This document shows, piece after piece, positions 34,043 to 42,012 of a DNA stretch of 64,000 nucleotides. The DNA comes from CAYQVW01 sp964421245 (GTDB lineage: Bacteria; Margulisbacteria; WOR-1; XYC2-FULL-46-14). The position numbers and the translations under genes were made by a program. The notes beneath the pieces were generated by a model. The model worked only from the letters and a program-made list of their open reading frames with translations, did not search any database and was not told the origin of the DNA. The stretch covers positions 248,001 to 312,000 of the forward strand of contig CAYQVW010000001.1 of the NCBI GenBank assembly GCA_964421245.1. The letters run 5' to 3'. Positions within the stretch are counted from its first letter, which is position 1. Each line of letters begins with the position of its first letter.

Positions 34043-35570
34043 TTGAAGGTGGCTTAGAAGAAATATCATAAACCACGCGATTTACAAGAGGACATTCATT
34101 AACAATTCTGTTAGAAATAATTTCAAGAAGATCATATGGAAGACGAGCCCAGTCTGCAGTCATTGCGTCAACCGAGGTTACTGCTCGAACAGCGATTGTG
34201 TTTAAGTAAGTGCGTTTATCTCCCATAACACCGACAGTTCTTATTGGAAGCAGAACACCAAAAGATTGCCAAAGTTTCTTATAAAATCCAGCCTTTTTAA
34301 TCTCAGTCCCAATGATATCGTCTACTTCTTGTAATATTTTAACTCGCTCGGGGGTAACCTCCCCAATAATTCTAATGGCAAGCCCCGGACCAGGAAAAGG
34401 TTGTCTCATTATTATATCTTCTGGAACTCCCAAATCTTTTCCTAGGGCTCGAACTTCGTCTTTAAATAGTTTGCGTAATGGTTCAACCAATTTAAATTTA
34501 ATATCTTTTGGAAGTCCACCAACATTGTGATGGGTCTTAATGGTATGTGCAGTGGTTACTTTTGATGGAACGGCAGATTCAATAACATCAGGATATAGAG
34601 TTCCTTGGGCAAGATAGGGCATTTCACCTAACTTCTTTGCTTCTTCTTCGAACACTCTAATAAACTCAGTTCCAATAACCTTTCGTTTTTTCTCTGGATC
34701 AACTACTCCTTTAAGCTTATCAAAAAATCTCTTTGAAGCATCAATATAAACAATGTGTATTTTGAAATGTCTTGAACAGAGCTCTTTTATCTTTTTGGCC
34801 TCATCTTTTCTCATAAACCCTTGATCAATAAACATACAGGTAAGCTGATTTCCAAGAGCTTTATGAACTAATGCCGCAACGGTAGTAGAATCAACTCCAC
34901 CAGATAGGGCACAAAGGATTTTTTCTTTGCCAATTACAGCCTTTAGCTCTTTTGATGCTGCTTCGATATAATGTTCGGTTGTCCAGGTTGGCTTAATTCC
35001 ACAAACAACATATAGAAAATTCTTGATTATTTCAGAACCCTGTGGAGTATGAACAACTTCTGGATGAAATTGGACTCCATAGATATTTTTTGTCTCTGAG
35101 CCAATGGCTGCGTGGGGTGTGTTTTCTGTATGTCCGATAACCTTGAATCCATCCGGGAGCTTTGAGACAGAATCTCCATGACTCATCCAGCATTTAATTT
35201 TTTCAGGAAGACCGGCAAAGATGTTTTCTGGATCATCTATTTCTAAACTAGCCTTGCCGTATTCATGTTTGTGTCCTTTTCTTACATCACCCTTTAATTC
35301 TTTTGCAATAAGCTGCATCCCATAACAGATTCCAAGGATAGGAACACCAAGGTGCCAAATTGCAGGATCAGGATGCGGTGCATCTTTATCATAAACCGAG
35401 TTGGGACCACCAGACAAAATAATACCTTTTACGTTACGTTTTTTTAACGTATCAGCTGAGGTGTTATAGGGTAGGATTTCGCAGTAAACATTTGCTTCTC
35501 GCACACGACGTGCGATTAGCATAGAATATTGGGCACCAAAATCGAGGATTACGAGTAAATTATGCTTCAC
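34026..35570 (-). CDS. guaA: GMP synthase (glutamine-hydrolysing)
   Basis: 514 aa, the usual length. Converts XMP to GMP with glutamine and ATP. The N-terminal class I amidotransferase has the nucleophile in LGICYGMQLIA near residue 80 and FHPEVVHT with the His-Glu pair near 168. The ATP pyrophosphatase domain has the P-loop ALSGGVDSTTVAAL near 222, and the dimerisation domain ends RQPFPGPGLAIRI near 390 and PPSTIEWE. The start overlaps the upstream guaB-type gene by 4 bases, so both steps from IMP to GMP are co-transcribed. Confidence 0.97.
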   Translation of the reverse strand: MKHNLLVILDFGAQYSMLIARRVREANVYCEILPYNTSADTLKKRNVKGIILSGGPNSVYDKDAPHPDPAIWHLGVPILGICYGMQLIAKELKGDVRKGHKHEYGKASLEIDDPENIFAGLPEKIKCWMSHGDSVSKLPDGFKVIGHTENTPHAAIGSETKNIYGVQFHPEVVHTPQGSEIIKNFLYVVCGIKPTWTTEHYIEAASKELKAVIGKEKILCALSGGVDSTTVAALVHKALGNQLTCMFIDQGFMRKDEAKKIKELCSRHFKIHIVYIDASKRFFDKLKGVVDPEKKRKVIGTEFIRVFEEEAKKLGEMPYLAQGTLYPDVIESAVPSKVTTAHTIKTHHNVGGLPKDIKFKLVEPLRKLFKDEVRALGKDLGVPEDIIMRQPFPGPGLAIRIIGEVTPERVKILQEVDDIIGTEIKKAGFYKKLWQSFGVLLPIRTVGVMGDKRTYLNTIAVRAVTSVDAMTADWARLPYDLLEIISNRIVNECPLVNRVVYDISSKPPSTIEWE

Positions 35571-36727
35571 TTATACATCCCCAGCTGCTGTGCTTTTTGA
35601 TAAACTTTTCCCTCAGTTGCGTTTGACGGAGCAATTACTACATCAACATGCTGCATCTCTTTGATGTTAGATGCTCCTAGAGTTCCCATAGAGGTTTTGA
35701 TAGCTCCAACTAAGTTCATAGAGCCAGTATCAAATTTTGCAGGTCCATGCAGAATTTCTTTTAGTGATCCGACTGTTCCAACTGCAACCCTTGCTCCTCT
35801 TGGTAGAGTTGCATTTGGAGTTGCCATTCCCCAGTGTTTTCCTCGTCCTGGTGCTTCATTTGCTCTTGCAATAGGAGAGCCGATCATAACTGCATCTGCA
35901 CCGCAGGCTAGGGCTTTACAAATATCACCACTTACAACCATTCCACCATCTGCAATAATTGGTACATAGACTCCATTTTCTTTATAGAAAGAATCGCGTG
36001 CTGCCGCACAATCAGCGATTGCTGTAGCCATTGGAATTCCAATTCCCAACACTCCACGTGAAGTACAAGCAGCTCCTGGTCCGATCCCAACCATTACTCC
36101 AGCTACTCCTGTCCCCATCAATGTTAGAGCGACTTTGTATGTTACGCAATTACCGACTAAAACTGGAATCCCAATTTTTTTACAAAATTCCTTTATGTCC
36201 AGAGCTTTTGAGGTTGTGGATTTATGTTTTGTAGAGATAACAGTAGATTGAATTACAAAAATATCTGCACCAGCTTCTTTTGCTATTTTTCCGAACTCCT
36301 TGGCTTGTTGGGGGGTAGCAGAAACTGCAACTACTCCTCCTTTATCTTTAATTTCTTTTATCCGTTTAGTAATTAATTCTTTTTTGATTGGTTCTTCATA
36401 AAGTTTTTGCATCAATTCTACATATTTTTCTTTTTCAACCTTAGCTATTTGATTGAGAATAGAATCAGCATCCTCATAACGAGTTTGTACACCTTCCAAG
36501 TTTAATACCCCAAGCCCACCATGTTTTGACATTAGGGCTGCAGTATTTGAATCTACAACAGAATCCATGGCCGAGGCTATGATTGGAATGTCGAATTTTT
36601 TCCCTCCTAATTCAAATGATGTATCTGCGTCATCAGGATTAACCGTAACAATTGACGGAACTAATGCAATTTCATCAAATCCATAAACTCTTCGGGTCGA
36701 TTTATTTCCACCTAGCTTACTTTCCAT
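35567..36727 (-). CDS. IMP dehydrogenase-family protein, GuaB3-like short form
   Basis: 386 aa, against about 490 for standard GuaB: the CBS pair is absent, and residues about 105-130 (EEPIKKELITKRIKEIKDK) form only a short linker. TIM-barrel motifs are intact: DEIALVPS, IPIIASAMDSV, the flavin/NAD-type GNCVTYKVAL, the catalytic loop GIGPGAACTSRG with C221, IIADGGMV and ADAVMIGSPIAR. The loop sequence ACTSR is typical of GuaB3 proteins. A cyanobacterial GuaB3 has been reported to act as GMP reductase, so direction is uncertain, though linkage to guaA favours IMP to XMP. AAGGAGA lies before the ATG; htrA is 11 bases upstream. Confidence 0.85.
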   Translation of the reverse strand: MESKLGGNKSTRRVYGFDEIALVPSIVTVNPDDADTSFELGGKKFDIPIIASAMDSVVDSNTAALMSKHGGLGVLNLEGVQTRYEDADSILNQIAKVEKEKYVELMQKLYEEPIKKELITKRIKEIKDKGGVVAVSATPQQAKEFGKIAKEAGADIFVIQSTVISTKHKSTTSKALDIKEFCKKIGIPVLVGNCVTYKVALTLMGTGVAGVMVGIGPGAACTSRGVLGIGIPMATAIADCAAARDSFYKENGVYVPIIADGGMVVSGDICKALACGADAVMIGSPIARANEAPGRGKHWGMATPNATLPRGARVAVGTVGSLKEILHGPAKFDTGSMNLVGAIKTSMGTLGASNIKEMQHVDVVIAPSNATEGKVYQKAQQLGMYK

Positions 36728-36738
36728 TTATTTTCTCC

Positions 36739-37860
36739 TTAAGGCTTTTCGCCAATTTTGCCACTTAGCTTTATATTTTTTCCATTGCGATAAACTAATA
36801 ATTCAATTTTTTGCTTTGGCTTCATGTTTGCAACTATTTCAATCAGTTCGTCGCTTTTATTGATTGTTTTTCCATCTACTTTTTTAATAATGTCATAACG
36901 CTTTAATCTCATTTTCTCAGCTGGACTATTTTTTACAATCTCAACGACAGCAATACCTTCTTTTAATGGAAGGTCTAGATAATTCGCAAGCCTCTTATCC
37001 ATATCTCTAAGATAAACTCCAAGCCAAGGACGAACAACTTTCCCTTTTTCTATTAATTCTGTTTTAACTCTTTTTGCCTCATTTACAGGAATTGCGAAAC
37101 CGATTCCCTGTGCTTGGGCAACAATTGCAACATTTATTCCGATAACTTCGCCAGCCAGATTAATTAATGGTCCGCCGGAATTTCCCGGGTTAATTGCCGT
37201 ATCAGTTTGGATGAGATTTTTTTTCCCAAGATCAGAGAGGTGTCTCCCGGTTGCACTAATTATTCCAGCCGTAACGGTATTCGAAAAGCCATAAGGATTT
37301 CCAATTGCAATTGCCCATTCTCCCGGACGGATTTTGGACGAATTGCCAAGAGGAATAACCGGAAGGTTTTTTGCCTTAATTTCTAAAATTGCCAAATCAA
37401 TGGTAGAATCTTTTCCAATAACTTTTGCATCAAATTTTCTTCCATCTTTTAGAGTGATTTTAATCTTATCCGCATTTTTAATTACGTGTTCATTTGTCAT
37501 GATATGGCCTTTTTTATCAAAGATAAATCCTGATCCAGCCCCTCTTTGAGGAATGACCTGGTCTTCAAAAAAATCTTTGAATCCAGGATCAGGATCAAAG
37601 CCAAAGAACCTGCGATCAAAATTATTGAGTGGGCTAAAGACCCTTGCTTTAATACTCTTCTCAACGTCAATATTAACAACAGCATCTCCAACTTGTTCAA
37701 CTATATCTGCAATAACATTGTATCCATTAGCATTTGGAATTGGTGTTATCTCTTTGCTAGAATCAGAACGATTTGAAAACCCAACTACAAATGTTAGTGA
37801 AAGAGACAAGAAAACAATAGATGATATAAGAAAAAGCGTTCCTTTTTTCCTCAATACCAT
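36739..37860 (-). CDS. htrA: HtrA/Deg-family serine protease, membrane anchored
   Basis: 373 aa from ATG 37860, which has AAAGGAGGG 8 nt upstream; a longer frame to 37989 overlaps the next gene and is rejected. Periplasmic quality-control protease. N-terminal anchor GTLFLISSIVFLSLSLTFVVGF, then a trypsin fold with H125 (MTNEHVI), D155 (STIDLAIL) and S228 (NPGNSGGPL). One PDZ domain follows (RPWLGVYLRDMDKRLANYL, NSPAEKMRLKRYDIIKKVDG). DegP has two PDZ domains, so the layout is closer to DegS or Gram-positive HtrA. It has its own promoter inside the gap behind the GT2 gene and probably feeds guaBA. Confidence 0.95.
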   Translation of the reverse strand: MVLRKKGTLFLISSIVFLSLSLTFVVGFSNRSDSSKEITPIPNANGYNVIADIVEQVGDAVVNIDVEKSIKARVFSPLNNFDRRFFGFDPDPGFKDFFEDQVIPQRGAGSGFIFDKKGHIMTNEHVIKNADKIKITLKDGRKFDAKVIGKDSTIDLAILEIKAKNLPVIPLGNSSKIRPGEWAIAIGNPYGFSNTVTAGIISATGRHLSDLGKKNLIQTDTAINPGNSGGPLINLAGEVIGINVAIVAQAQGIGFAIPVNEAKRVKTELIEKGKVVRPWLGVYLRDMDKRLANYLDLPLKEGIAVVEIVKNSPAEKMRLKRYDIIKKVDGKTINKSDELIEIVANMKPKQKIELLVYRNGKNIKLSGKIGEKP

Positions 37861-37900
37861 ATGGAAACCCTCCTTTTTCAACCTGATGGAATTGGGAACC

Positions 37901-37929
37901 ATTATAGCAGAAAATAAGGCGAAGGGCAA
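37901..37929 (-). promoter_or_regulatory. sigma70-type promoter of htrA
   Basis: Minus strand TTGCCC (37929-37924), 17 nt, TATAAT (37906-37901) with the extended TGC. The leader of about 40 nt contains the AAAGGAGGG site of htrA. Confidence 0.75.
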
Positions 37930-37939
37930 AGGTGAAGGC

Positions 37940-38782
37940 TTAGTTGGGGCGTAGGAAAAGAATATCGAAATAAGCCAAAAGACGATCAAGAAATTTTTTT
38001 CTTTTGAAAGGGAAGGATAGAATTAGAAGGGGAATAAAAGCTAAAATAAATACAAAAAGTAGAATTCTATAAATTAACCAAGCAAAAGCACCATAGTGTT
38101 TTCTGCAGAAGTATAATCCACCCTTGAATCCTTCAACAAATAGACGACGATTAAAAGTCCTTTTACTACTATAGCCACCATAATGGATCACCTCTGATTG
38201 TGGGCAGAAGTATATTTTCCATCCAGCCTTTCTAATACTCATACACCAATCTAGGTCATCATTGTAAAAGAATAACTTTTCATCCATCATTCCAACTTTT
38301 TCAATAACCTCTCTCCTAACCATTAAACAGGCCCCGATTATAAAATCAACCTCAGCTGGTTGTTTTGCATTGTAGAATTTCTTTCCAAATATTCCGCCCT
38401 GTCTTTGAATGGTTCCATCGATATTTAGAAGTTTGGCGCCGCATGCACCGGCTTTTGGATTATGATTCATAAAACTAACCATTTTATCAAAAGCAGAATC
38501 TTTGGTGATAGTATCGTCGTTTAACAGCATTTGATAACGTCCGTTGGCTATTCTTAATCCTTGGTTTGATGCTTTTATAAAGCCCATATTTTTATCATTA
38601 TTAATTAAATGAACCTCGGGGTATTTTCTTCTTACCATCTCCTGTGATCCATCGGTTGATGCGTTGTCTACAACAATTATTTCAAAGATGACCTTTTTGG
38701 TGTTTTTATAGATAGAATCAAGGCATTGATCGAGAATCTTTTTATTGTCTGTGTTTACTATTATAATTGATAAGTCAAACAT
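37940..38782 (-). CDS. GT2-family glycosyltransferase (rhamnosyltransferase-like)
   Basis: 280 aa. GT-A fold: SIIIVNTDNKKILDQCLDSI at the start, EIIVVDNASTDGSQEMV near residue 35, the metal-binding-type MLLNDDTITK near 85, GACLMVRREVIEKVGMMDEKLFFYNDDLDWCMSIRKAGW near 150-185, and a C-terminal hydrophobic helix (LIYRILLFVFILAFIPLLIL). This set is typical of WbbL-type enzymes that add rhamnose or a similar sugar to lipid-linked glycans at the membrane. It is divergent from aroQ with overlapping -10 boxes. The acceptor is unknown. Confidence 0.88.
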   Translation of the reverse strand: MFDLSIIIVNTDNKKILDQCLDSIYKNTKKVIFEIIVVDNASTDGSQEMVRRKYPEVHLINNDKNMGFIKASNQGLRIANGRYQMLLNDDTITKDSAFDKMVSFMNHNPKAGACGAKLLNIDGTIQRQGGIFGKKFYNAKQPAEVDFIIGACLMVRREVIEKVGMMDEKLFFYNDDLDWCMSIRKAGWKIYFCPQSEVIHYGGYSSKRTFNRRLFVEGFKGGLYFCRKHYGAFAWLIYRILLFVFILAFIPLLILSFPFKRKKFLDRLLAYFDILFLRPN

Positions 38783-38799
38783 GTTCTGGTAGAATTATA
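38767..38799 (+). promoter_or_regulatory. Overlapping divergent promoters of aroQ and the GT2 gene
   Basis: Forward: TTGATA (38767-38772), 17 nt, TAGAAT (38790-38795), then ATG 6 nt later. Reverse: TATAAT on the minus strand at 38799-38794, with the GT2 start 11 nt beyond. The two -10 boxes share two bases, so polymerases should exclude each other. Confidence 0.6.
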
Positions 38800-38801
38800 C
38801 C

Positions 38802-39230
38802 ATGATACTAATAATACATGGTCCAAATCTCGATCAACTTGGAAAAAGAGAAATAGATGTCTACGGAAAAACTACTCTAGATGATATTAACAAAGCACTA
38901 AAGCACAAGGCACAAGAGCTTAAGTTAGAAGTAAAGACAATGCAACTCTCTGGTGAGGGAGAGATTTGTAAAGAACTTGGGTCGGCAAAGGCTAATGGTT
39001 TTTCTGCGATTTTAATAAATCCAGCAGCTTATACTCATTATTCGGTTGCTGTTCGTGATGCAGTTGCTGGAGCCAATCTGCCAACAGTTGAAGTTCACTT
39101 ATCAAATATTTATGCTAGAGAAGAGTTTCGTCATAAATCAGTTATTGCACCAGTTGCAACCGGGCAGATTTCTGGCTTTGGATTAAACAGCTATCTTTTA
39201 GGTTTAGAGGCCATCGCTAAACTTATTTAA
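38802..39230 (+). CDS. aroQ: 3-dehydroquinate dehydratase, type II
   Basis: 142 aa dodecameric-type enzyme of the shikimate pathway. The motif IIHGPNLDQLGKRE (residues 3-16) holds the substrate-binding Asn and active loop Arg/Tyr region with VYGKTTL. NPAAYTHYSVAVRDAV near residue 72 supplies the Asn-His pair, and VEVHLSNIYAREEFRHKS near 97 the conserved His and Arg. It starts 6 nt after the -10 box. It shares one base with the next gene (TAATG). With trpE and pheA in this window it marks aromatic amino-acid synthesis. Confidence 0.97.
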   Translation: MILIIHGPNLDQLGKREIDVYGKTTLDDINKALKHKAQELKLEVKTMQLSGEGEICKELGSAKANGFSAILINPAAYTHYSVAVRDAVAGANLPTVEVHLSNIYAREEFRHKSVIAPVATGQISGFGLNSYLLGLEAIAKLI

Positions 39231-39895
39231 TGAACAAAAAACATCTAACGTCTATTCGCATTGCCGAGAGAGTTTTTTCCGAATTAAAAGAATTTGTAAA
39301 ACCAGGGGTTTCTGAAAAAGAGGTAGCTGCCGAAATTCGTAAGCGTGTAAAAAAATATGGAGCAAAGAAAGAATCGTTTCGTGTAATTGTTGCCTCAGGA
39401 AAAAATTCTGCTAAAATCCATGGTTTTTCCTCTAGGAAAAAAATAAGATCAAAAGATGTAATAATGTTCGATTTTGGCGCATTGTATAGAGGTTGGCGAT
39501 CAGATATTACCCGTAGTTATGTTTTAGGGCAACCGACTAAAAGACAAAAAAATATTTATACTCTGCTTAAAAAGGCACAGGCTGCTGGAATAAAAAGAGT
39601 AAAGGCTGGAATAAAGTGTTCTGAAATTGATAATAGAGTAAGGAATGTTATTGAGAAGGCTGGATATGGAGAATACTTTGTTCATACGACTGGCCATGGT
39701 GTTGGGAGAAAGACGCATGAAACTCCCCGTATTTCTGGAAATAATGATAATATACTGAAAGCTGGACAGATTATAACGATTGAGCCTGGAATTTATTTTA
39801 AAAAGAAATGGGGGATGAGAGTAGAGGATATGGTGCTTGTGACAAGTAGGGGACATAAGGTTTTAACAAAACTACCAAGGAGTTTGCTCTTGTGA
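39230..39895 (+). CDS. M24-family metallopeptidase (Xaa-Pro aminopeptidase-like, catalytic domain only)
   Basis: 221 aa pita-bread fold without the N-terminal creatinase domain of PepP/PepQ. Metal ligands are visible: MFDFGALYRGWRSDITRSYV supplies two Asp, TTGHGVGRKTHETPR the His, IEPGIYF the first Glu and MRVEDMVLV the second. The length is nearer to methionine aminopeptidase, but the spacing and THETPRI are Xaa-Pro-peptidase-like. A shared base with aroQ and a 4-base overlap with ispD place it in an operon. In many bacteria an aroQ-papA-efp order occurs; no efp is seen here. Confidence 0.88.
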   Translation: MNKKHLTSIRIAERVFSELKEFVKPGVSEKEVAAEIRKRVKKYGAKKESFRVIVASGKNSAKIHGFSSRKKIRSKDVIMFDFGALYRGWRSDITRSYVLGQPTKRQKNIYTLLKKAQAAGIKRVKAGIKCSEIDNRVRNVIEKAGYGEYFVHTTGHGVGRKTHETPRISGNNDNILKAGQIITIEPGIYFKKKWGMRVEDMVLVTSRGHKVLTKLPRSLLL

Positions 39896-40602
39896 AAATT
39901 TTCACAATCATCGCGGCAGGTGGAACTGGAAACCGCATGGGACAGCCAAAACAGCTGCTACCAATATGTGGAAAACCAATGCTTGAGTGGACAGTTAACG
40001 TCTTTAAAGAGGTTTCAGAAATTTCTGGAATAGTAATTGTTGGTCCGGGAGAAGGATTGTCACCCTTGGTTTGTAAATCTGGTCAAGAAAGAACTGATTC
40101 AATTCGAAATGGTTTAGAATTAGTTCCAAAAGATTGTGACATTGTTTTAATTCATGATGGTGCGCGACCACTTATTACACCCGAAATAATTAGAAATTCT
40201 ATAGAAGAATGTATGAAACATGATGCAGTAGTGGTAGGGGTACCGGTCAAGGATACAATTAAGCAAATCCGAAATCCTAAACCTGCCTCGCCTGCTGCTC
40301 GGCAAGGCGGGTCCGAAATCCTAAATAAATCCAAATTACCAATTGTCCAAATTCAAAACACATTAAACAGAAAAGAGTTGTGGCAGGCGCAGACACCGCA
40401 GGTCTTTAAATATTCCGTACTAAAAGAAGCCTACAAAAACGCCAAAGGCAATGCAACTGATGACTCAAAATTAGTTGAGGATCTTGGTATTCCTGTTAAA
40501 ATGGTTGTGGGGTCATACGAAAACATAAAAGTAACGACCCCGGAAGATTTAATTATTGCGGAGACTATATTATGTTCACGCCAACAAAAGAAGAATTCGT
40601 AA
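39892..40602 (+). CDS. ispD: 2-C-methyl-D-erythritol 4-phosphate cytidylyltransferase with internal insertion
   Basis: 236 aa, GTG start. Makes CDP-methylerythritol in the MEP isoprenoid pathway. The N-terminal nucleotide loop IIAAGGTGNRMGQPKQLL, VLIHDGARPLI near 86, the base VKDTIK near 118, QTPQVFKYSVLKEAY near 168, TDDSKLVEDLG and the ending KVTTPEDLIIAETIL are all present. Between VKDTIK and the usual L-x-R-x-x-L-W-x-A-Q-TP lies an extra stretch of about 20 residues (126-145: RNPKPASPAARQGGSEILNK) created by a GC-rich repeat with 14-base flanking repeats. The loop position suggests the enzyme still works. The last 31 bases overlap trpE. Confidence 0.93.
   Translation: MKIFTIIAAGGTGNRMGQPKQLLPICGKPMLEWTVNVFKEVSEISGIVIVGPGEGLSPLVCKSGQERTDSIRNGLELVPKDCDIVLIHDGARPLITPEIIRNSIEECMKHDAVVVGVPVKDTIKQIRNPKPASPAARQGGSEILNKSKLPIVQIQNTLNRKELWQAQTPQVFKYSVLKEAYKNAKGNATDDSKLVEDLGIPVKMVVGSYENIKVTTPEDLIIAETILCSRQQKKNS
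40268..40325 (+). repeat. GC-rich repeat insertion in ispD with 14-base direct repeats
   Basis: TCCGAAATCCTAAA occurs at 40268-40281 and 40312-40325. Between them lies a 30-base GC-rich segment (40282-40311) that starts CCTGCCTCGCC and ends GGCAAGGCGGG. The two flanking copies are 44 bases apart and are therefore translated in different frames (RNPK and SEILN). A related core occurs in lptC at 45089-45110. Confidence 0.7.
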
Positions 40603-41978
40603 AACTATCAAAAAAGGGTAATCTTATCCCAGTCTATAAAATTATAGAGATGGGGAAGGAGACACCAGTTAGCGCGTTTCGGAAAATAGAGTCAGATTAT
40701 TCATTCCTCTTGGAATCAATTGAAGGTGGGGAAAATATTGCTCGTTATTCTTTTGTGGGATCAAATCCAAAATTCGTATTTAGGTCTGGCTTAGAAAATC
40801 CTTTTGATGAGTTAAAAAAATTTCTGGAACAATACCAAGCTGTAAAGATCCCAAATCTTCCTCGTTTTCATGGTGGGATGGTTGGGTATATTGGCTACGA
40901 TAGTATTCGCTATATTGAACCTAGAGTTCCGTGCAATAATTCTGATGATTTGAAAGTTCCTGACATGGTTTTTATGATGGCTGATTCTCTATTGGCCTTT
41001 GATCATGTAGAAAAGAAGATAATCATAATTTCAAATGCACATATAACATCCGATCCAGAAAAAGCTTATGCTGGTGCGGTTGAACAGATAAAAAAGATAG
41101 AAAAAACCTTAAAAAAGAAAATCCGACTTTCAAAGTTAAAAGATGTTAAAAAAGATATTGAATTTTCTTCTAATTTTTCAAAAAAAGAATATATGCAGAT
41201 TGTAGAAAAAGCAAAAGAATATATAACCTCTGGGGATATTATTCAAGTTGTTCCGTCTCAAAGATTTGAGGTACCATTTACCCAAAATGGATTAGACACC
41301 TATCGGGTTTTAAGAGAAATAAATCCATCACCGTACATGTATTACTTAAAAATGGAGAATATGAGTTTAGTTGGTTCCTCCCCTGAGGTTATGGTCCGTT
41401 TAGAAGAAAGGGAGTGTACAATTCGTCCAATTGCAGGGACCAGATGGAGAGGAAAAACAAAAGAAGAAGACAAGGCTTTGGAAAAAGAACTTTTGGCATC
41501 TGAAAAAGAGATTGCAGAACATGTTATGTTGGTTGATTTAGCTCGCAACGATTTAGGTAGAGTTTGTGAGTATGGATCGGTTGAAGTTAATGAAAAAATG
41601 ACAGTGGAAAAATACTCTCATGTTATGCATATTGTTTCAAATGTCCGAGGTAAAATTAGTTCAGATAAAGACTGTTTTGATTTAATAAAGGCCTCATTTC
41701 CCGCGGGAACCGTTTCCGGTGCTCCAAAGATTCGGGCGATGGAGATAATTGATGAACTTGAGAATACAAAACGTGGTCCGTATGCTGGATCGGTTTGCTA
41801 CTTCGGATTTAACGGAGAACTGGATTCCGCAATCACTATTCGCACCATTCTATTAAAAGACAAAAAAGCTTATGTTCAAGCGGGTGGGGGAATCGTTGCT
41901 GATTCTGATCCTGAGGCTGAATATCAAGAGACCTGTAATAAGGCTAAAGCCTTACTTTCTGCTATTCAAATAGCCTGA
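40572..41978 (+). CDS. trpE: Anthranilate synthase component I
   Basis: 468 aa. Converts chorismate to anthranilate with an amidotransferase partner. The N-terminal tryptophan-binding-type motif FLLESIEGGENIARYSFVG lies near residue 37. The chorismate-binding domain has DIIQVVPSQRFEVPF, NPSPYMYYLKMENMSLVGSSPE, RPIAGTRWRGKT, LVDLARNDLGRVCEYG, FPAGTVSGAPKIRAMEIIDELE and QAGGGIVADSDPEAEYQET. The LLES motif favours TrpE over PabB. No trpG or other trp gene is in the window, so the operon is split. The start lies inside ispD. Confidence 0.95.
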   Translation: MFTPTKEEFVKLSKKGNLIPVYKIIEMGKETPVSAFRKIESDYSFLLESIEGGENIARYSFVGSNPKFVFRSGLENPFDELKKFLEQYQAVKIPNLPRFHGGMVGYIGYDSIRYIEPRVPCNNSDDLKVPDMVFMMADSLLAFDHVEKKIIIISNAHITSDPEKAYAGAVEQIKKIEKTLKKKIRLSKLKDVKKDIEFSSNFSKKEYMQIVEKAKEYITSGDIIQVVPSQRFEVPFTQNGLDTYRVLREINPSPYMYYLKMENMSLVGSSPEVMVRLEERECTIRPIAGTRWRGKTKEEDKALEKELLASEKEIAEHVMLVDLARNDLGRVCEYGSVEVNEKMTVEKYSHVMHIVSNVRGKISSDKDCFDLIKASFPAGTVSGAPKIRAMEIIDELENTKRGPYAGSVCYFGFNGELDSAITIRTILLKDKKAYVQAGGGIVADSDPEAEYQETCNKAKALLSAIQIA

Positions 41979-42003
41979 AATTTTTTGAAATACCTACCGA
42001 AAG
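41976..42003 (+). promoter_or_regulatory. Alternative-sigma promoter (regulon copy 7)
   Basis: TGAAATTT (41976-41983, beginning at the trpE stop), 14 nt, CGAAAG (41998-42003). The ATG at 42013 is 9 nt on. Confidence 0.55.
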
Positions 42004-42012
42004 AAACATGTA

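Noticed and set aside
37861..37989. N-terminal extension of htrA to an upstream ATG at 37989
   Set aside because: It overlaps the GT2 gene, reads through the promoter and the AAAGGAGGG site, and HtrA anchors start at the ATG at 37860.
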